Below, piece by piece: positions 61,032-64,000 of a stretch of 64,000 nt of DNA (within the stretch, counting starts at the first letter, position 1; the number at the start of each line of letters is the position of its first letter). This DNA is from Methanothermobacter tenebrarum (lineage in GTDB: Archaea; Methanobacteriota; Methanobacteria; Methanobacteriales; DSM-23052). Under the pieces are notes generated by a model. It saw only the letters and a program-made list of their open reading frames with translations, made no database searches and was not told the origin of the DNA. The position numbers and the translations under genes were made by a program. The stretch spans positions 62,001-126,000 of the forward strand of contig NZ_AP025698.1 of the NCBI RefSeq assembly GCF_023167465.1, in the 5' to 3' direction.

Positions 61032-61289
61032 GTGTCAGTCATCCTAGAACCTATACTCACTGTTAATTTCATATTTTGTATGATAATCCTAGTAATGGGA
61101 TATTGGGGGTTCCGGAAATTTGAAAATCCCCTACTATTTTATATTGGCCTAGCCTTTGGACTTTTTGGAGTGTCCCATTTGGCCCAGTTGACAGGGTACC
61201 CCAGTAATACATTATCCCTTATAATAATACGGACTATAGCCTATCTACTAGTTATCTTCGCCCTCTTTCACACTATAACAAAAGTGTGA
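61032..61289 (+). CDS. Small three-helix membrane protein
   Basis: About 85 residues with helices PILTVNFIFCMIILVMGYWG, PLLFYIGLAFGLFGVSHLAQ and LSLIIIRTIAYLLVIFALFH. The pattern resembles archaeal small membrane proteins with a conserved SHLAQL in the second helix. GTG start 7 nt after GAGGTGA; an ATG at 61026 is the alternative. It sits against the grain inside an otherwise minus-strand translation block. Function unknown. Confidence 0.65.
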   Translation: MSVILEPILTVNFIFCMIILVMGYWGFRKFENPLLFYIGLAFGLFGVSHLAQLTGYPSNTLSLIIIRTIAYLLVIFALFHTITKV

Positions 61290-61378
61290 TTAGATTTTAA
61301 TAGGATGTTTGGGGGCCTCCATGTAGAGGGGGAGGACTTTGGGGGGGTATCAGTTAACATGGGGCCTATAATTGTGGG

Positions 61379-62581
61379 TCATTCAACTTCTAGGACGTCA
61401 AGTTCGATGCATTCTGCGGGGGTTTTAAGTATTTCACTTACACTTGGTTTTGTCCTCCCATCATCACCTGAGATAAGCTCCTTTATGTAAAGCCCCCCTT
61501 CAGTCTTTAATATAAGTTCAAGGGTTCTGGGATCAATTATCTCCCATTTCACGTCGATTACTCTTCTTTTCCGTATTTTGTCCGCTCTTCGATGGGATAC
61601 CCTCCTTGGGGTTCTTTGCTTGATCAAATTTAACGATTTCAGCCTTTCGAGGGTTGATGGTTCGATTTCATCCTTTAATTTAACCTTAGCCCGGTAGATT
61701 TTATAAGAAGATGAACTTTTGATTTCCACTTTACGATTGCGTGTGGAGAATTTTAAGTCTAAAACTTCGATTTTGCCCCCGGCGGATTTATTGATCTCAT
61801 TAGCTATCTCTTTGAGGTTTAGGGTTCTTATCCTCGGTTCTTTGATTTCGAGTATGAAGGGTCTTCCTTTCCCGAGCATCCTCACGTCGACATCTTCTCT
61901 TCCAGCTCCGTGGAATTTTGACCCTGACCCTTGAGTTGCCTTGAGCACGGGCTCCGCGACTAGTTCTTCCACTGATGTGGGGTACATTTTACCGGTGAAA
62001 TTGCACCTTGGACAGCCCCGCCCTTTACATTCTCTACAGGGCCATTTTGTCTGGGGTATGCCCCTTACGAGTTTCCTGTACCGGCCTTCTATAAATAAGG
62101 GGTTTATCTGTATCCATGCCCGTGGTTTTAATGTTCTGAAGTCAACTTTAACAACAATATCAGGGTTTTCGAAGTCTACACTACAATTAAACCTTTTTTT
62201 CAGGATTTTCCCGAGTTCTCTGTTAATTTCTTTTTTTATACTTTCAACTTCAATGTTTAACTGGTTGTTTATCTCCTCATCAGTGCTTAATATGTCCTCT
62301 GGTAGTCTGCTTCCTACTAGTAGGGTTGAAAATTCAAGGTTTAGTTTTTTTATTTTTTTTTCGACATAGTCTGCTGTTTTTTCAAGATCTTCTAATATCC
62401 CTTTACAGATTTTGCACTTTTTGTCTGATTTTTTTAATTTGAAGGTTTCAGTTAACTTTTCAGCCCTCTTAGGATTGCCTGGCCCTGATATGATATCTGA
62501 GAATTTGCGTCCAAAACAATTTGGACATATGCTCCCCCCTGTAATATCTAGTAGTTTTTCCAGTCTCTTTTCCGCTTCCAT
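61379..62581 (-). CDS. pus10: tRNA pseudouridine synthase Pus10 (positions 54/55)
   Basis: About 400 residues. N-terminal zinc-binding THUMP-like part with GGSICPNCFGRKFSD and KCKICKGIL, a second ribbon WPCRECKGRGCPRCNFTGK, then the catalytic domain with the Asp in HGAGREDVDVRMLGKGRPF and ILEIKEPR. It makes pseudouridine 54 and 55 in archaeal tRNAs. ATG chosen after GGAG, TTG two codons upstream possible. Follows srp54 by 10 bp. Confidence 0.93.
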   Translation of the reverse strand: MEAEKRLEKLLDITGGSICPNCFGRKFSDIISGPGNPKRAEKLTETFKLKKSDKKCKICKGILEDLEKTADYVEKKIKKLNLEFSTLLVGSRLPEDILSTDEEINNQLNIEVESIKKEINRELGKILKKRFNCSVDFENPDIVVKVDFRTLKPRAWIQINPLFIEGRYRKLVRGIPQTKWPCRECKGRGCPRCNFTGKMYPTSVEELVAEPVLKATQGSGSKFHGAGREDVDVRMLGKGRPFILEIKEPRIRTLNLKEIANEINKSAGGKIEVLDLKFSTRNRKVEIKSSSSYKIYRAKVKLKDEIEPSTLERLKSLNLIKQRTPRRVSHRRADKIRKRRVIDVKWEIIDPRTLELILKTEGGLYIKELISGDDGRTKPSVSEILKTPAECIELDVLEVE

Positions 62582-62591
62582 GTTCAACTCC

Positions 62592-63923
62592 CTAGCGTAG
62601 GAATTGTTTCATTAATTGTCCCATCGGACCTCCCCTGTTCCGTCTTCCAAGGCCTTTCATGGCCTTTTTTGTAACCTTGTAATATTTTAGGAGTTCTTTA
62701 ACATCCTCGTTCCTTGTGCCTGAGCCCCTTGCGATCCTTTTTATCCTTGAGTGTTTGATCGCCTCTGGGTGGTCCAATTCATACTCTGTCATAGAATCCA
62801 TTATGGTAAGGTATTTCTTGATCTTTTCTTCTGTTGCATCAGGGGCGTTCTTTGGCAGTTTATCAAGGCCTGGGATCATGTTTATGACTTGTTGTAGTGG
62901 GCCCATTTTCCCCATCATCTCGAATTGCGATTTCATCTCCCTTAGGGTGAATCTGCCTGTTAGGATGGCGTCTACTGTCTCTTCACTCACTTCTTGTTCT
63001 TCTGCGATCTCCTCTGCTTTTTCTAGTAAGCTTCTGATGTCCCCCATTCCTAGGAGTCTGGAGATGAACCTTTCTGGGTCGAAGACTTCGAAATCTTCTA
63101 GTTTTTCGCCGGTGCCTATGAATTTTATTGGGGCTCTTATCTCCGCAACTGCTGATAGTGCGCCACCACCCTTGGCTGACCCGTCAAGTTTTGTCACTAT
63201 TATTGACCCAACAGGGGTGCTCTGGGAGAATGCTCTTGCCTGTTCTCCCGCTTGTTGCCCTATTGTACCATCTATTACGAGTATTGTCTCATCTGGTCTG
63301 ATTACAGTTGATAATTCTTTCATTTCTTTGAGTAGGTGCTTTTCTTCTTTGTGTCGTCCTGCCGTGTCAAAGATTATAACATCGTAGTCTTTGAATTTTT
63401 CAAGTCCCCTATCCGCGATTTCTAGGGGGGTCTGGTTTTCTGGTTCCCCATAGACTGGTATGTTGATTTCTTGCGTGAGTTGTTTTAACTGGTCGAATGC
63501 GGCTGGCCGCCATGTGTCTGTACATACTATGGCAGTGTTGAGTCCCTTCCTTTGGAAGTGGCGGCTTAGTTTCCCTATGGTGGTTGTTTTACCACTCCCT
63601 TGCAATCCTACAAAGAGTATCTTATAGGGTTTTTTGTCTATTTTGAGGGGTTTTGGGGTTTCTCCAACGAGTTTCACCATTTCCTCGTATACTATCCTTA
63701 TAATATGTTCCTTGGGGGTCACGCCTTTTGGGGGTTCTTCATCAAGGGCTCTTTCCTCTATTGACTTGGATAATTTGAATACGAGTTTTATATTAACATC
63801 TGCTTGGATTAATGCACGTTGTATATCCTTTATAACCTCTTTCACCACTTCCTCATCTACTATGGTCATCCCTGCCAATTTTTTCATAGTCTTTGCGAGA
63901 GTCTTGCCTAGTTTGCCTAACAT
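62592..63923 (-). CDS. srp54: Signal recognition particle 54 kDa protein
   Basis: 443 residues. GTPase that recognises signal peptides on ribosomes. N domain ALIQADVNIKLVFKLS; G domain with G1 FVGLQGSGKTTTIGKLSRHF, CTDTWRPAAFDQLKQL, FDTAGRHKEE, TKLDGSAKGGGALS; methionine-rich M domain from about 300 (MGKMGPLQQVINMIPG, GRRNRGGPMGQLMKQF). ATG chosen over a GTG three codons upstream, which lies in the ribosome site. A TATA-like TTTATATTTA is near 63985 (minus-strand AAATATAAA). Confidence 0.97.
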   Translation of the reverse strand: MLGKLGKTLAKTMKKLAGMTIVDEEVVKEVIKDIQRALIQADVNIKLVFKLSKSIEERALDEEPPKGVTPKEHIIRIVYEEMVKLVGETPKPLKIDKKPYKILFVGLQGSGKTTTIGKLSRHFQRKGLNTAIVCTDTWRPAAFDQLKQLTQEINIPVYGEPENQTPLEIADRGLEKFKDYDVIIFDTAGRHKEEKHLLKEMKELSTVIRPDETILVIDGTIGQQAGEQARAFSQSTPVGSIIVTKLDGSAKGGGALSAVAEIRAPIKFIGTGEKLEDFEVFDPERFISRLLGMGDIRSLLEKAEEIAEEQEVSEETVDAILTGRFTLREMKSQFEMMGKMGPLQQVINMIPGLDKLPKNAPDATEEKIKKYLTIMDSMTEYELDHPEAIKHSRIKRIARGSGTRNEDVKELLKYYKVTKKAMKGLGRRNRGGPMGQLMKQFLR

Positions 63924-64000
63924 GATAATCACTTTGAAAAAAATTAGATTAATAACTATAGAAATATATTAGGGATATCCCAGATTTATATTTATAGGAT

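Overview
The window comes from a hydrogenotrophic methanogen of the Methanobacteriales, most likely Methanothermobacter or a close relative. Archaeal hallmarks are L21e, RNA polymerase subunit F, SRP54, Pus10, RibK and O-phosphoseryl-tRNA synthetase. Methanogen hallmarks are an Hmd paralogue and thiol:fumarate reductase subunit A. Genes are tightly packed with 1-4 nt overlaps, starts are often GTG or TTG behind GGTGAT/GGAGG ribosome sites, and promoters carry TTTATATA-like boxes. The order gatA, sepS, tfrA, deaminase, hisG, leuS, arsA, hmdII resembles, from memory, the MTH1490s-1510s of M. thermautotrophicus.

Layout: 0-6.5 kb holds a partial isomerase, HAD phosphatase, LysE exporter, ornithine cyclodeaminase/alanine dehydrogenase family enzyme, GatA and a permuted CobQ/CbiA-like protein. 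6.5-14.5 kb is gene-poor and decayed: gene remnants, three tandem ~125-bp repeats, a solitary CRISPR repeat, and a GC-richer block (about 10-13.1 kb) with a frameshifted msrB and YbjQ/DUF308-type genes. 14.5-31 kb is core metabolism: ribB-ribK-nfi-sepS, tfrA, deoxyadenosine deaminase, hisG, leuS-cutA-nadE, Get3/ArsA, HmdII and a radical SAM enzyme.

32.3-41.7 kb is the most interesting locus. It encodes a secreted, membrane-anchored CobN-like chelatase, a surface protein with duplicated FmdE-like domains, a CbiM-type metal permease component and two small anchored proteins whose mature N-termini begin with histidines. Two of its transcription units carry the same inverted repeat, TATTACT-N23-AGTAATA, at their promoters. 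I infer a cell-surface system that captures nickel/cobalt or metallated tetrapyrroles.

41.7-51.5 kb holds an XPD/DinG-like helicase, CbiL, an ArsP-type permease with small thioredoxins, tRNA-Arg(UCG), and a phospho-signalling cluster (PPP phosphatase, membrane receptor-like kinase, FHA protein) with many single-base frameshifts. 51.5-64 kb returns to core genes: hisF, an OGG-type glycosylase, argD, lysA, dapF, and the rsmA/rpoF/L21e and pus10/srp54 translation block.

Degenerate IS200/IS605 TnpB pieces, mostly only their 3-prime ends, lie in many intergenic gaps. Three end in the same 10-mer, GGTAGTTCAC. They look like right-end or omega-RNA remnants left after the nuclease gene was lost.
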